A stretch of DNA of 12,836 bases, taken from the NCBI GenBank assembly GCA_000482145.1, contig AUXH01000551.1, positions 1 through 12,836 on the forward strand, in the 5' to 3' direction. Origin of the DNA: Strigomonas culicis (lineage: Eukaryota > Euglenozoa > Kinetoplastea > Trypanosomatida > Trypanosomatidae). The first letter of the stretch is position 1, and each line of letters begins with the position of its first letter. Shown one piece after another: positions 12,829 to 12,836 of this stretch. The position numbers and the translations under genes were made by a program. The notes under the pieces are model-generated. The model was not told the DNA's origin. It saw nothing but the letters and a program-made list of their open reading frames with translations, and searched no databases.

Positions 12829-12836
12829 GAGGAGAG
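12720..12836 (-). promoter_or_regulatory. Trans-splice acceptor and CT-repeat tract for SmE
   Basis: A long CT repeat (12791-12836) and T7 are followed by about 70 bases without any AG, then AG at 12721-12720. The leader is 41 nt and contains nine consecutive C. Confidence 0.75.
12791..12836. repeat. GA/CT microsatellite at the right edge
   Basis: An almost pure AG repeat on the plus strand (CT on the mRNA strand) that continues to the window edge. It probably acts as the pyrimidine tract for SmE. Confidence 0.8.

Noticed and set aside
1..12836. Mobile element, integrated virus or CRISPR array
   Set aside because: No transposase, reverse transcriptase or terminal repeats were seen, and the only repeats are microsatellites.

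Overview
The window looks like nuclear DNA of a trypanosomatid (kinetoplastid) protist. Seven protein genes lie head to tail on the minus strand, none with a visible intron. The coding blocks are very GC-rich, and AT-rich spacers of about 0.3 to 0.7 kb separate them. Just upstream of each start codon there is a T/C-rich tract on the coding strand, then an AG with few or no competing AGs: the layout expected for spliced-leader trans-splicing of a polycistronic transcript. I cannot name genus or species. All three stop codons are used as stops, so the code looks standard.

In transcription order (right to left) the genes are: SmE, a core spliceosomal Sm protein (12678-12370); a very large protein with a NadR/AAA_33-like P-loop domain and a CYTH-like domain, resembling Drosophila Ttd14 (11779-8414); a RING plus C2H2 zinc-finger protein of the ZNF598/Hel2 ribosome-quality-control family (7762-5726); a calcyphosin-like EF-hand protein (5314-4151); pyridoxal kinase (3824-2886); a GNAT acetyltransferase with NAA50/NAA60-like features (2157-1399); and the N-terminal 327 residues of an unrecognised helical protein that runs off the left edge (983-1).

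These genes do not form one pathway, as usual in trypanosomatid gene clusters. Two act on RNA or translation (SmE, ZNF598-like), one makes a cofactor (pyridoxal kinase), one probably modifies proteins (GNAT), two are probably signalling or lipid/calcium sensing proteins, and one is unknown.

The spacers hold no RNA gene I can support. They contain trans-splice acceptor regions, TA and TAA microsatellites (some perfect palindromes), homopolymer C tracts on the sense strand, and a repeated change of strand asymmetry: purine-rich just after most stop codons, pyrimidine-rich before the next acceptor. I found no mobile element, CRISPR array or clearly new multi-gene system. The best leads are the greatly enlarged Ttd14-like protein, an unusual start/acceptor arrangement in the ZNF598-like gene, and alternative acceptors that would include or remove a short upstream ORF in the GNAT gene.
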